64,000 bases of DNA from Symsagittifera roscoffensis (GCF_963678635.1 NC_087067.1:33766401-33830400); one strand, 5' to 3'; shown: positions 8,635-20,575, counted from the stretch's first letter. A program made the numbers and translations. Notes: a model not told the origin generated them from the sequence alone.

Positions 8635-9329
8635 TTATTTAAAGCAAAAGTAATTCTTTTACTTTTATGCGCTAAGAGTTATTGCTGTTTAAAGTTCGGT
8701 GATGTCAAAAAGTTAAGCCTAATCGAGCGTGGTGCAAAAAATTTCAATGGGTCAAATTTTGGCCAAAACAAAAGAAAACCGAAAAATTTCTTTTGCAGTA
8801 TCAGTTTTGTGTACAATCAGCTGCTGATAGGTCAAAAATAATAGAGATAAGTTTTTGGGTCTTTGAGTTATAGCCTTTTGAATTTCGGTGATGTCAAAAA
8901 AATAAGCCCAATCGAGCCTGGTGAATTGCGCGAACGGCCATAACTTGCCCAAAAATTTTAAAATTTCCAAATTTTATTATTTGGATCACAATATCGTAGT
9001 CAAATCTTGGGGGACTGAGAAAATGAACCAATTTCGTCGGTCCAACACAAAGTTATAAGCTTTTGAAATCTCGGTGATACCAAAAAGTTAAGCCTAATCG
9101 AGCGTGGTGCAAAAAATGAAATTTTCAAAATTTTTGTTTTTTTTTCGTTCAAAAAAGTTCATTTTTTTCATCTTGTTTCATAAATTTGAGCTCAGGACAA
9201 TTCCAACGAGCCCAAAACGACGTTTGTAGCTCAAGTGTACGTGGAGTAATCATCAGTTGAAAATTTGGGGGGACCCGAATTTCGGCCATTTTGGACGAAA
9301 ATCGGCCTAAAAGCTAACTTTTAAGTTAG

Positions 9330-9443
9330 TGCAATTTTTTTTCTTGCATTTTTCAAGAGAATTGGGCTGCCCTCCGCTGTCGCAGAGTGCATTCAAAGAA
9401 AACTTATCAAATAGATTTGAATACTTACCTATTTAATAAGTTT
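9330..9443 (-). ncRNA. candidate SL RNA gene, copy 8
   Basis: Exon end 9429; every hairpin and the Sm-like site match the reference copy. Confidence 0.61.
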
Positions 9444-9796
9444 ATCACAACAATTAGGCTAAAAGCAACTGACAGTATCCTGGCTGGTATTCAATCATAT
9501 GCCACTTACAGTGGATGTGCGGCTATCATGCCATAGATGGTCATTCAAGGCACCTTGTACACGCTCCATAGGTTTTGACCAGCTGATTTGGCCATAAAAC
9601 ACATTGGGCCAAAAAAATTCCAAACAATGTCAATTTTCAGTATTTTGTTTGAAATGCATAAATTATAACGTGATCGTGCAAAATTTTACATGGTATAAGA
9701 GCATATTTTTACTCTCGCGCGGGGGCGAGTGTTTTAAAAGTAATGTACATAGACATAAGCTAGTAAGGATATAAATGAAAGCGGAGTAACTCAAAT

Positions 9797-9916
9797 GCCT
9801 ACGACCATACCATGTTGAATGCACCGGTTCTCGTCCGATCACCGAAGTTAAGCAACATTGGGCCTGGTTAGTACTTGGATGGGAGACCGCCTGGGAACAC
9901 CAGGTGTTGTAGGCTT
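9797..9916 (+). rRNA. 5S rRNA gene, copy 9
   Basis: Consensus over its full length. It opens the first block of short units. Confidence 0.98.
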
Positions 9917-10235
9917 TTATTTAAAGCAAAAGTAATCCTTTTACTTTTATGCGCTAAGAGTTATTGTTGTTTAAAGTTCGGTGATGTCAAAAAGTTAAGC
10001 CTAATCGAGCGTGGTGCAAAAAATGAAATTTTCAAAATTTTAGTTTTTTTTTTTCGTTCAAAGTTCATTTTTTTCATCTCGTTTCATAAATTTGAGCTCA
10101 AGACAATTCCAACGAGCCCAAAACGACGTTTGTAGCTCAAGTGTACGTGGAGCAATCATCAGTTGAAAATTTGGGGGGACCCGAATTTCGGCCATTTTGG
10201 ACGAAAATCGGCCTAAAAGCTAATTTTTAAGTTAG

Positions 10236-10349
10236 TGCAATTTTTTTTCTTGCATTTTTCAAAAGAATTGGGCTACCCTCCGCTGTCGCAGAGTGCATTC
10301 AAAGAAAACTTATCAAATAGATTTGAATACTTACCTATTTAATGAGTTT
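10236..10349 (-). ncRNA. candidate SL RNA gene, copy 9
   Basis: Exon end 10335. Same variant set as copy 3 (CTACCC, AATGAG, CAAAAG), supporting common descent of the two units. Confidence 0.58.
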
Positions 10350-10702
10350 ATCACAACAATTAGGCTAAAAGCAACTGACAGTATCCTGGCTGGTATTCAA
10401 TCATATGCCACTTACAGTGGATGTGCGGCTATCATGCCATAGATGGTCATTCAAGGCACCTTGTACACGCTCCATAGGTTTTGACCAGCTGATTTGGCCA
10501 TAAAACACATTGGGCCAAAAAAATTCCAAACAATGTCAATTTTCAGTATTTTGTTTGAAATGCATAAATTATAACGTGAGCGTGCAAAATTTTACATGGT
10601 ATAAGAGCATATTTTTACTCTCGCGCGAGGGCGAGTGTTTTAAAAGTAATGTACATAGACATAAGCTAGTAAGGATATAAATGAAAGCGGAGTAACTCAA
10701 AT

Positions 10703-10822
10703 GCCTACGACCATACCATGTTGAATGCACCGGTTCTCGTCCGATCACCGAAGTTAAGCAACATTGGGCCTGGTTAGTACTTGGATGGGAGACCGCCTGG
10801 GAACACCAGGTGTTGTAGGCTT
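10703..10822 (+). rRNA. 5S rRNA gene, copy 10
   Basis: Consensus. The upstream palindrome is intact, unlike that of the next copy. Confidence 0.98.
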
Positions 10823-11139
10823 TTATTTAAAGCAAAAGTAATCCTTTTACTTTTATGCGCTAAGAGTTATTGCTGTTTAAAGTTCGGTGATGTCAAAAAG
10901 TTAAGCCTAATCGAGCGTGGTGCAAAAAATGAAATTTTCAAAATTTTTGTTTTTTTTTCTTTCAAAGTTCATTTTTTTCATCTCGTTTCATAAATTTGAG
11001 CTCAGGACAATTCCAACGAGCCCAAAACGACGTTTGTAGCTCAAGTGTACGTGGAGTAATCATCAGTTGAAAATTTGGGGGAACCCGAATTTCGGCCATT
11101 TTGGACGAAAATCGGCATAAAAGCTAACTTTTAAGTTAG

Positions 11140-11253
11140 TGCAATTTTTTTTCTTGCATTTTTCAAGAGAATTGGGCTGCCCTCCGCCGTCGCAGAGTGC
11201 ATTCAAAGAAAACTTATCAAATAGATTTGAATACTTACCTATTTAATAAGTGT
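11140..11253 (-). ncRNA. candidate SL RNA gene, copy 10
   Basis: Exon end 11239. The hairpin II loop is GACG. AAGTGT opens a pair near the base of hairpin I. Confidence 0.59.
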
Positions 11254-11606
11254 ATCACAACAATTAGGCTAAAAGCAACTGACAGTATCCTGGCTGGTAT
11301 TCAATCATATGCCACTTACAGTGGATGTGCGGCTATCATGCCATAGATGGTCATTCAAGGCACCTTGTACACGCTCCATAGGTTTTGACCAGCTGATTTG
11401 GCCATAAAACACATTGGGCCAAAAAAATTCCAAACAATGTCAATTTTCAGTATTTTGTTTGAAATGCATAAATTATAACGTGATCGTGCAAAATTTTACA
11501 TGGTATAAGAGCATATTTTTACTCTCGCGCGGGGGCGAGTGTTTTAAAAGTAATGTACATAGACATAAGCTAGTAAGGATATAAATGAAAGCGGAGTAAC
11601 TCAAAT

Positions 11607-11726
11607 GCCTACGACCATACCATGTTGAATGCACCGGTTCTCGTCCGATCACCGAAGTTAAGCAACATTGGGCCTGGTTAGTACTTGGATGGGAGACCGC
11701 CTGGGAACACCAGGTGTTGTAGGCTT
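11607..11726 (+). rRNA. 5S rRNA gene, copy 11
   Basis: Consensus gene; the palindrome upstream is changed to CTCGCGCGGG near 11530. Confidence 0.98.
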
Positions 11727-12046
11727 TTATTTAAAGCAAAAGTAATCCTTTTACTTTTATGCGCTAAGAGTTATTGTTGTTTAAAGTTCGGTGATGTCAA
11801 AAAGTTAAGCCTAATCGAGCGTGGTGCAAAAAATGAAATTTTCAAAATTTTAGTTTTTTTTTTTTCGTTCAAAGTTCATTTTTTTCATCTCGTTTCATAA
11901 ATTTGAGCTCAAGACAATTCCAACGAGCCCAAAACGACGTTTGTAGCTCAAGTGTACGTGGAGCAATCATCAGTTGAAAATTTGGGGGGACCCGAATTTC
12001 GGCCATTTTGGACGAAAATCGGCCTAAAAGCTAATTTTTAAGTTAG

Positions 12047-12160
12047 TGCAATTTTTTTTCTTGCATTTTTCAAAAGAATTGGGCTACCCTCCGCTGTCGC
12101 AGAGTGCATTCAAAGAAAACTTATCAAATAGATTTGAATACTTACCTATTTAATGAGTTT
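12047..12160 (-). ncRNA. candidate SL RNA gene, copy 11
   Basis: Exon end 12146; carries the CTACCC and AATGAG variants of copies 3 and 9. Confidence 0.58.
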
Positions 12161-12513
12161 ATCACAACAATTAGGCTAAAAGCAACTGACAGTATCCTGG
12201 CTGGTATTCAATCATATGCCACTTACAGTGGATGTGCGGCTATCATGCCATAGATGGTCATTCAAGGCACCTTGTACACGCTCCATAGGTTTTGACCAGC
12301 TGATTTGGCCATAAAACACATTGGGCCAAAAAAATTCCAAACAATGTCAATTTTCAGTATTTTGTTTGAAATGCATAAATTATAACGTGAGCGTGCAAAA
12401 TTTTACATGGTATAAGAGCATATTTTTACTCTCGCGCGAGGGCGAGTGTTTTAAAAGTAATGTACATAGACATAAGCTAGTAAGGATATAAATGAAAGCG
12501 GAGTAACTCAAAT

Positions 12514-12633
12514 GCCTACGACCATACCATGTTGAATGCACCGGTTCTCGTCCGATCACCGAAGTTAAGCAACATTGGGCCTGGTTAGTACTTGGATGGG
12601 AGACCGCCTGGGAACACCAGGTGTTGTAGGCTT
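12514..12633 (+). rRNA. 5S rRNA gene, copy 12
   Basis: Consensus gene. Its unit is close to the one at 10703 (CTTTCAAAG and CCGCCGTCGC variants). Confidence 0.98.
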
Positions 12634-12950
12634 TTATTTAAAGCAAAAGTAATCCTTTTACTTTTATGCGCTAAGAGTTATTGCTGTTTAAAGTTCGGTG
12701 ATGTCAAAAAGTTAAGCCTAATCGAGCGTGGTGCAAAAAATGAAATTTTCAAAATTTTTGTTTTTTTTTCTTTCAAAGTTCATTTTTTTCATCTCGTTTC
12801 ATAAATTTGAGCTCAGGACAATTCCAACGAGCCCAAAACGACGTTTGTAGCTCAAGTGTACGTGGAGTAATCATCAGTTGAAAATTTGGGGGAACCCGAA
12901 TTTCGGCCATTTTGGACGAAAATCGGCCTAAAAGCTAACTTTTAAGTTAG

Positions 12951-13064
12951 TGCAATTTTTTTTCTTGCATTTTTCAAGAGAATTGGGCTGCCCTCCGCCG
13001 TCGCAGAGTGCATTCAAAGAAAACTTAGCAAATAGATTTGAATACTTACCTATTTAATAAGTTT
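12951..13064 (-). ncRNA. candidate SL RNA gene, copy 12
   Basis: Exon end 13050. TTAGCAAAT replaces TTATCAAAT, giving one mismatch in the intron arm of hairpin I. Confidence 0.57.
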
Positions 13065-13417
13065 ATCACAACAATTAGGCTAAAAGCAACTGACAGTATC
13101 CTGGCTGGTATTCAATCATATGCCACTTACAGTGGATGTGCGGCTATCATGCCATAGATGGTCATTCAAGGCACCTTGTACACGCTTCATAGGTTTTGAC
13201 CAGCTGATTTGGCCATAAAACACATTGGGCCAAAAAAATTCCAAACAATGTCAATTTTCAGTATTTTGTTTGAAATGCATAAATTATAACGTGAGCGTGC
13301 AAAATTTTACATGGTATAAGAGCATATTTTTACTCTCGCGCGAGGGCGAGTGTTTTAAAAGTAATGTACATAGACATAAGCTAGTAAGGATATAAATGAA
13401 AGCGGAGTAACTCAAAT

Positions 13418-13443
13418 GCCTACGACCATACCATGTTGAATGC

Positions 13444-13474
<31 letters not shown>

Positions 13475-13537
13475 AACATTGGGCCTGGTTAGTACTTGGA
13501 TGGGAGACCGCCTGGGAACACCAGGTGTTGTAGGCTT
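13418..13537 (+). rRNA. 5S rRNA gene, copy 13
   Basis: C28A in the loop side of helix III (GAATGCAACGG); copy 17 has the same change. Confidence 0.97.
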
Positions 13538-13856
13538 TTATTTAAAGCAAAAGTAATCCTTTTACTTTTATGCGCTAAGAGTTATTGTTGTTTAAAGTTC
13601 AGTGATGTCAAAAAGTTAAGCCTAATCGAGCGTGGTGCAAAAAATGAAATTTTCAAAATTTTTGTTTTTTTTTTTCGTTCAAAGTTCATTTTTTTCATCT
13701 TGTTTCATAAATTTGAGCTCAGGACAATTCCAACGAGCCCAAAACGACGTTTGTAGCTCAAGTGTACGTGGAGCAATCATCAGTTGAAAATTTGGGGGGA
13801 CCCGAATTTCGGCCATTTTGGACGAAAATCGGCCTAAAAGCTAATTTTTAAGTTAG

Positions 13857-13970
13857 TGCAATTTTTTTTCTTGCATTTTTCAAGAGAATTGGGCTGCCCT
13901 CCGCTGTCGCAGAGTGCATTCAAAGAAAACTTATCAAATAGATTTGAATACTTACCTATTTAATAAGTTT
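13857..13970 (-). ncRNA. candidate SL RNA gene, copy 13
   Basis: Exon end 13956; identical to the reference in all pairing positions. Confidence 0.61.
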
Positions 13971-14323
13971 ATCACAACAATTAGGCTAAAAGCAACTGAC
14001 AGTATCCTGGCTGGTATTCAATCATATGCCACTTACAGTGGATGTGCGGCTATCATGCCATAGATGGTCATTCAAGGCACCTTGTACACGCTCCATAGGT
14101 TTTGACCAGCTAATTTGGCCATAAAACACATTGGGCCAAAAAAATTCCAAACAATGTCAATTTTCAGTATTTTGTTTGAAATGCAAAAATTATAACGTGA
14201 GCGTGCAAAATTTTACATGGTATAAGAGCATATTTTTACTCTCGCGCGAGGGCGAGTGTTTTAAAAGTAATGTACATAGACATAAGCTAGTAAGGATATA
14301 AATGAAAGCGGAGTAACTCAAAT

Positions 14324-14443
14324 GCCTACGACCATACCATGTTGAATGCACCGGTTCTCGTCCGATCACCGAAGTTAAGCAACATTGGGCCTGGTTAGTA
14401 CTTGGATGGGAGACCGCCTGGGAACACCAGGTGTTGTAGGCTT
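14324..14443 (+). rRNA. 5S rRNA gene, copy 14
   Basis: Consensus over 120 nt. Confidence 0.98.
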
Positions 14444-14761
14444 TTATTTAAAGCAAAAGTAATCCTTTTACTTTTATGCGCTAAGAGTTATTGCTGTTTA
14501 AAGTTCGGTGATGTCAAAAAGTTAAGCCTAATCGAGCGTGGTGCAAAAAATGAAATTTTCAAAGTTTTTGTTTTTTTTTTTCAATCAAAGTTCATTTTTT
14601 TCATCTTGTTTCATAAATTTGAGCTCAGGACAATTCCAACGAGCCCAAAACGACGTTTGTAGCTCAAGTGTACGTGGAGTAATCATCAGTTGAAAATTTG
14701 GGGGGACCCGAATTTCGGCCATTTTGGACGAAAATCGGCCTAAAAGCTAACTTTTAGTTAG

Positions 14762-14875
14762 TGCAATTTTTTTTCTTGCATTTTTCAAGAGAATTGGGCT
14801 GCCCTCCGCTGTCGCAGAGTGCATTCAAAGAAAACTTATCAAATAGATTTGAATACTTACCTACTTAATAAGTTT
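14762..14875 (-). ncRNA. candidate SL RNA gene, copy 14
   Basis: Exon end 14861. CTACTT in the exon arm gives AAGUAG, which still pairs by G-U on this strand. Confidence 0.6.
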
Positions 14876-15228
14876 ATCACAACAATTCGGTTAAAAGCAA
14901 CTGACAGTATCCTGGCTGGTATTCAATCATATGCCACTTACAGTGGATGTGCGGCTATCATGCCATAGATGGTCATTCAAGGCACCTTGTACACGCTCCA
15001 TAGGTTTTGACCAGCTGATTTGGCCATAAAACACATTGGGCCAAAAAAATTCCAAACAATGTCAATTTTCAGTATTTTGTTTGAAATGCATAAATTATAA
15101 CGTGAGCGTGCAAAATTTTACATGGTATAAGAGCATATTTTTACTCTCGCGCGAGGGCGAGTGTTTTAAAAGTAATGTACATAGACATAAGCTAGTAAGG
15201 ATATAAATGAAAGCGGAGTAACTCAAAT

Positions 15229-15351
15229 GCCTACGACCATACTATGTTGAATGCACCGGTTCTCTTCTCCCGATCACCGAAGTTAAGCAACATTGGGCCT
15301 GGTTAGTACTTGGATGGGAGACCGCCTGGGAACACCAGGTATTGTAGGCTT
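15229..15351 (+). rRNA. 5S rRNA gene, copy 15 with 3-nt insertion
   Basis: The loop region reads GGTTCTCTTCTCCCGATC where other copies have GGTTCTCGTCCGATC, making the gene 123 nt long. C15T and G110A are also present. The insertion lies in the conserved loop C/helix III part, so this copy is probably a variant pseudogene. The T-run behind it is longer than usual (seven Ts). Confidence 0.85.
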
Positions 15352-15669
15352 TTTTTAAAAAGCAAAAGTAATTCTTTTACTTTTATGCGCTAAGAGTTAT
15401 TGCTGTTTAAAGTTCGGTGATGTCAAAAAGTTAAGCCTAATCGAGCGTGGTGCAAAAAATGAAATTTTCAAAATTTTTGTTTTTTTTTCGTTCAAAGTTC
15501 ATTTTTTTCATCTAGTTTCATAAATTTGAGCTCACGACAATTCCAACGAGCCCAAAACGACGTTTGTAGCTCAAGTTTACGTGGAGTAATCATCAGTTGA
15601 AAATTTGGGGGGACCCGAATTTCGGCCATTTTGGACGAAAATCGGCCTAAAAGCTAACTTTTAAGTTAG

Positions 15670-15783
15670 TGCAATTTTTTTTCTTGCATTTTTCAAGAGA
15701 ATTGGGCTGCCCTCCGCCGTCGCTGAGTGCATTCAAAGAAAACTTATCAAATAGATTTGAATACTTACCTATTTAATAAGTTT
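15670..15783 (-). ncRNA. candidate SL RNA gene, copy 15
   Basis: Exon end 15769. GTCGCTGAG in place of GTCGCAGAG breaks one pair of hairpin II. Confidence 0.57.
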
Positions 15784-16138
15784 ATCACAACAATTAGGCT
15801 AAAAGCAACTGACAGTATCCTGGCTGGTATTCAATCATATGCCACTTACAGTGGATGTGCGGCTATCATGCCATAGATGGTCATTCAAGGCACCTTGTAC
15901 ACGCTCCATAGGTTTTGACCAGCTGATTTGGCCATAAAACACATTGGGCCAAAAAAAAATTCCAAACAATGTCAATTTTCAGTATTTTGTTTGAAATGCA
16001 TAAATTATAACGTGAGCGTGCAAAATTTTACATGGTATAAGAGCATATTTTTACTCTCGCGCGAGGGCGAGTGTTTTAAAAGTAATGTACATAGACATAA
16101 GCTAGTAAGGATATAAATGAAAGCGGAGTAACTCAAAT

Positions 16139-16258
16139 GCCTACGACCATACCATGTTGAATGCACCGGTTCTCGTCCGATCACCGAAGTTAAGCAACAT
16201 TGGGCCTGGTTAGTACTTGTTTGGGAGACCGCCTGGGAACACCAAGTTTTGTAGGCTT
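16139..16258 (+). rRNA. 5S rRNA gene, copy 16 (C-box variant)
   Basis: G82T and A83T change the C box to CTTGTTTGGGAG, and G107A and G110T alter helices IV and I. It may bind TFIIIA poorly; likely a decaying copy. Confidence 0.88.
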
Positions 16259-16574
16259 TTATTTAAAGCAAAAGTAATTCTTTTACTTTTATGCGCTAAG
16301 AGTTATTGCTGTTTAAAGTTCGGTGATGTCAAAAAGTTAAGCCTAATCGAGCGTGGTGCAAAAAATGAAATTTTCAAAATTTTTGTTTTTTTTTCGTTCA
16401 AATTCATTTTTTCCATCTTGTTTCATAAATTTAAGCTCAGAACAATTCCAACGAGCACAAAACGACGTTTGTAGCTCAAGTGTACGTGGAGTAATCATCA
16501 GTTGAACATTTGGGGGGACCCGAATTTCGGCCATTTTGGACGAAAATCGGCCTAAAAGCTAACTTTTAAGTTAG

Positions 16575-16689
16575 TGCAATTTTTTTTTCTTGCATTTTTC
16601 AAGAGAATTGGGCTGCCCTCCGCTGTCGCAGAGTGCATTCAAAGAAAACTTATCAAATAGATTTGAATACTTACCTATTTAATAAGTTT
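16575..16689 (-). ncRNA. candidate SL RNA gene, copy 16
   Basis: Exon end 16675. One extra T in the hairpin III loop makes it 115 nt. Confidence 0.6.
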
Positions 16690-17042
16690 ATCACAACAAT
16701 TAGGCTAAAAGCAACTGACAGTATCCTGGCTGGTATTCAATCATGTGCCACTTACAGTGGATGTGCGGCTATCATGCCATAGATGGTCATTCAAGGCACC
16801 TTGTACACGCTCCATAGGTTTTGACCAGCTGATTTGGCCATAAAACACATTGGGCCAAAAAAATTCCAAACAATGTCAATTTTCAGTATTTTGTTTGAAA
16901 TGCATAAATTATAACGTGAGCGTGCAAAATTTTACATGGTATAAGAGCATATTTTTACACTCGCGCGAGGGCGAGTATTTTAAAAGTAATGTACATAGAC
17001 ATAAGCTAGTAAGGATATAAATGAAAGCGGAGTAACTCAAAT

Positions 17043-17068
17043 GCCTACGACCAAACCATGTTGAATGC

Positions 17069-17099
<31 letters not shown>

Positions 17100-17162
17100 A
17101 ACATTGGGCCTGGTTAGTACTTGGATGGGAGACCGCCTGGGAACACCAGGTGTTGTAGGCTT
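17043..17162 (+). rRNA. 5S rRNA gene, copy 17
   Basis: T12A and C28A. This is the only gene that heads a long unit between 9797 and 33693. Confidence 0.96.
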
Positions 17163-17854
17163 TTATTTAAAGCAAAAGTAATTCTTTTACTTTTATGCGC
17201 TAAGAGTTATTGCTGTTTAAAGTTCGGTGATGTCAAAAAATTAAGCCTAATCGAGCGTGGTGCAAAAATTTTCAATGGGTCAAATTTTGGCCAAAACAAA
17301 AGAAAACCGAAAAATTTCTTTTGCAGTATCAATTTTGTGTACAATCAGCTGCTGATAGGTCAAAAATAATGGAGATAACTTTTGGGGTCTTTGAGTTATA
17401 GCCTTTTGAATTTCGGTGATGTCAAAAAAATAAGCCCAATCGAGCCTGGTGAATTGCGCGAACGGCCATAACTTGCCCAAAAATTTTAAGATTTCCAAAT
17501 TTTATTATTTGGATCACAAGATCATAGTCAAATCTTGGGGGACTGAAAAATGAACCAATTTCGTCGGTCCAACACAAAGTTATAAGCTTTTGAAATCTCG
17601 GTGATACCAAAAAAATAAGCCTAATCGAGCGTGGTGCAAAAAATGAAATTTTCAAAATTTTTGTTTTTTTTTTTATTCAAAATTCATTTTTTTCATCTCG
17701 TTTCATAAATTTGAGCTCAGGAAAATTCCAACGAGCCCAAAACGACGTTTGTAGCTCAAGTTTACGTGGAGTAATCATCAGTTGAAAATTTGGGGGGACC
17801 CGAATTTCGGCCATTTTGGACGAAAATCGGCCTAAAAGCTAACTTTTACGTTAG

Positions 17855-17968
17855 TGCAATTTTTTTTCTTGCATTTTTCAAGAGAATTGGGCTGCCCTCC
17901 GCTGTCGCAGAGTGCATTCAAAGAAAACTTATCAAATAGATTTGAATACTTACCTATTTAATAAGTTT
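17855..17968 (-). ncRNA. candidate SL RNA gene, copy 17
   Basis: Exon end 17954; matches the reference. Confidence 0.61.
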
Positions 17969-18321
17969 ATCACAACAATTAGGCTAAAAGCAACTGACAG
18001 TATCCTGGCTGGTATTCAATCATATGCCACTTACAGTGGATGTGCGGCTATCATGCCATAGATGGTCATTCAAGGCACCTTGTACACGCTCCATAGGTTT
18101 TGACCAGCTGATTTGGCCATAAAACACATTGGGCCAAAAAAATTCCAAACAATGTCAATTTTCAGTATTTTGTTTGAAATGCATAAATTATAACGTGAGC
18201 GTGCAAAATTTTACATGGTATAAGAGCATATTTTTACTCTCGCGCGAGGGCGAGTATTTTAAAAGTAATGTACATAGACATAAGCTAGTAAGGATATAAA
18301 TGAAAGCGGAGTAACTCAAAT

Positions 18322-18441
18322 GCCTACGACCATACCATGTTGAATGCACCGGTTCTCGTCCGATCACCGATGTTAAGCAACATTGGGCCTGGTTAGTACT
18401 TGGATGGGAGACCGCCTGGGAACACCAGGTGTTGTAGGCTT
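18322..18441 (+). rRNA. 5S rRNA gene, copy 18
   Basis: A50T changes the A-box core to CCGATGTTAAGC; otherwise consensus. Confidence 0.96.
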
Positions 18442-18753
18442 TTATTTAAAGCAAAAGTAATTCTTTTACTTTTATGCGCTAAGAGTTATTGCTGTTTAAA
18501 GTTCGGTGATGTCAAAAAGTTAAGCCTAATCGAGCGTGGTGCAAAAAATGAAATTTTCAAATTTTTTTTTTTCTTTCAAAGTTCATTTTTTTCATCTAGT
18601 TTCATAAATTTGAGCTCAGGACAATTCCAACGAGCCCAAAACGACGTTTATAGCTCAAGTGTACGTGGAGTAATCATCAGTTGAAAATTTGGGGGGACCC
18701 GAATTTCGGCCATTTTGGACGAAAATCGGCCTAAAAGCTAACTTTTAAGTTAG

Positions 18754-18867
18754 TGCAATTTTTTTTCTTGCATTTTTCAAGAGAATTGGGCTGCCCTCCG
18801 CTGTCGCAGAGTGCTTTCAAAGAAAACTTATCAAATAGATTTGAATATTTACCTATTTAATAAGTTT
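18754..18867 (-). ncRNA. candidate SL RNA gene, copy 18
   Basis: Exon end 18853. The donor is GTAAAT instead of GTAAGT, so the GT is kept but the +5 position is changed. Confidence 0.56.
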
Positions 18868-19214
18868 ATCACAACAATTAGGCTAAAAGCAACTGACAGT
18901 ATCCTGGCTGGTATTCAATCATATGCCACTTACAGTGGATGTGCGGCTATCAGGCCATAGATGGTAATTCAAGGCACCTTGTACACGCTCCATAGGTTTT
19001 GACCAGCTGATTTGGCCATAAAACACATTGGGCCAAAAAAATTCCAAACAATGTCAATTTTCAGTATTTTGTTTGAAATGCATAAATTATAACGTGAGCG
19101 TGCAAAATTTTACATGTTATAAGAGCATATTTTTACTCTCGCGCGAGGGCGAGTGTTTTAAAAGTAATGTACATAGACATAAGCTAGTAAGGATATAAAT
19201 GAAAGCGGAGTAAC

Positions 19215-19232
19215 TACGACCATACCATGTTG
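19215..19232 (+). repeat. 18-nt duplicate of the 5S 5' end
   Basis: TACGACCATACCATGTTG repeats 5S positions 4-21 just before the full gene at 19235, replacing the usual CTCAAAT leader. It moves the TATA-like box from -27 to -41 relative to the complete gene. Confidence 0.9.
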
Positions 19233-19234
19233 GT

Positions 19235-19354
19235 GCCTACGACCATACCATGTTGAATGCACCGGTTCTCGTCCGATCACCGAAGTTAAGCAACATTGGG
19301 CCTGGTTAGTACTTGGATGGGAGACCGCCTGGGAACACCAGGTGTTGTAGGCTT
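19235..19354 (+). rRNA. 5S rRNA gene, copy 19 (displaced promoter)
   Basis: The gene body is consensus, but a partial duplicate lies directly upstream. Initiation 27 bp from the TATA box would start inside the duplicate near 19221, which would add 5' bases to the transcript. Confidence 0.95.
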
Positions 19355-19671
19355 TTATTTAAAGCAAAAGTAATTCTTTTACTTTTATGCGCTACGAGTT
19401 ATTGCTGTTTAAAGTTCGGTGATGTCAAAAAGTTAAGCCTAATCGAGCGTGGTGCAAAAAATGAAAATTTCAAAATTTTTGTTTTTTTTTTCGTTCAAAG
19501 TTCATTTTTTTCATCTCGTTTCATAAATTTGAGCTCAGGACAATTCCAACGAGCCCAAAACGACGTTTGTAGCTCAAGTGTACGTGGAGTAATCATCAGT
19601 TAAAAATTTGGGGGGACCCGAATTTCGGCCATTTTGGACGAAAATCGGCCTAAAGCTAACTTTTAAGTTAG

Positions 19672-19784
19672 TGCAATTTTTTTCTTGCATTTTTCAAGAG
19701 AATTGGGCTGCCCTCCGCCGTCGCAGAGTGTATTCAAAGAAAACTTATCAAATAGATTTGAATACTTACCTATTTAATAAGTTT
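19672..19784 (-). ncRNA. candidate SL RNA gene, copy 19
   Basis: Exon end 19770. GTGTATTC breaks one outer pair of hairpin II, a variant shared by several following units. Confidence 0.58.
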
Positions 19785-20137
19785 ATCACAACAATTAGGC
19801 TAAAAGCAACTGACAGTATCCTGGCTGGTATTCAATCATATGCCACTTACAGTGGATGTGCGGCTATCAGGCCATAGATGGTAATTCAAGGCACCTTGTA
19901 CACGCTCCATAGGTTTTGACCAGCTGATTTGGCCATAAAACACATTGGGCCAAAAAAATTCCAAACAATGTCAATTTTCAGTATTTTGTTTGAAATGCAT
20001 AAATTATAACGTGAGCGTGCAAAATTTTACATGGTATAAGAGCATATTTTTACTCTCGCGCGAGGGCGAGTGTTTTAAAAGTAATGTACATAGACATAAG
20101 CTAGTAAGGATATAAATGAAAGCGGAGTAACTCAAAT

Positions 20138-20257
20138 GCCTACGACCATACCATGTTGAATGCACCGGTTCTCGTCCGATCACCGAAGTTAAGCAACATT
20201 GGGCCTGGTTAGTACTTGGATGGGAGACCGCCTGGGAACACCAGGTGTTGTAGGCTT
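20138..20257 (+). rRNA. 5S rRNA gene, copy 20
   Basis: Consensus, with the normal leader restored. Confidence 0.98.
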
Positions 20258-20575
20258 TTATTTAAAGCAAAAGTAATTCTTTTACTTTTATGCGCTACGA
20301 GTTATTGCTGTTTAAAGTTCGGTGATGTCAAAAAGTTAAGCCTAATCGAGCGTGGTGCAAAAAATGAAAATTTCAAAATTTTTGTTTTTTTTTTTCGTTC
20401 AAAGTTCATTTTTTTCATCTCGTTTCATAAATTTGAGCTCAGGACAATTCCAACGAGCCCAAAACGACGTTTGTAGCTCAAGTGTACGTGGAGTAATCAT
20501 CAGTTAAAAATTTGGGGGGACCCGAATTTCGGCCATTTTGGACGAAAATCGGCCTAAAGCTAACTTTTAAGTTAG

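Larger units (their letters stand above)
3399..9796 (+). repeat. block of five long units
   Basis: Units start at 3399, 4678, 5957, 7236 and 8515, with periods of 1279-1282 bp. The last two repeat private variants of the first two units of the window, pointing to a block duplication. Confidence 0.95.
9797..17042 (+). repeat. block of eight short units
   Basis: Periods of 904-910 bp starting at 9797, 10703, 11607, 12514, 13418, 14324, 15229 and 16139. The pair 9797/10703 recurs as 11607/12514, sharing private variants. Confidence 0.95.
17043..18321 (+). repeat. single long unit inside the short region
   Basis: A lone 1279-bp unit flanked by short units on both sides. Motif C reads AAAAAAATAAGCC, as in the long unit at 45710, suggesting exchange with a distant long unit. 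Confidence 0.94.
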
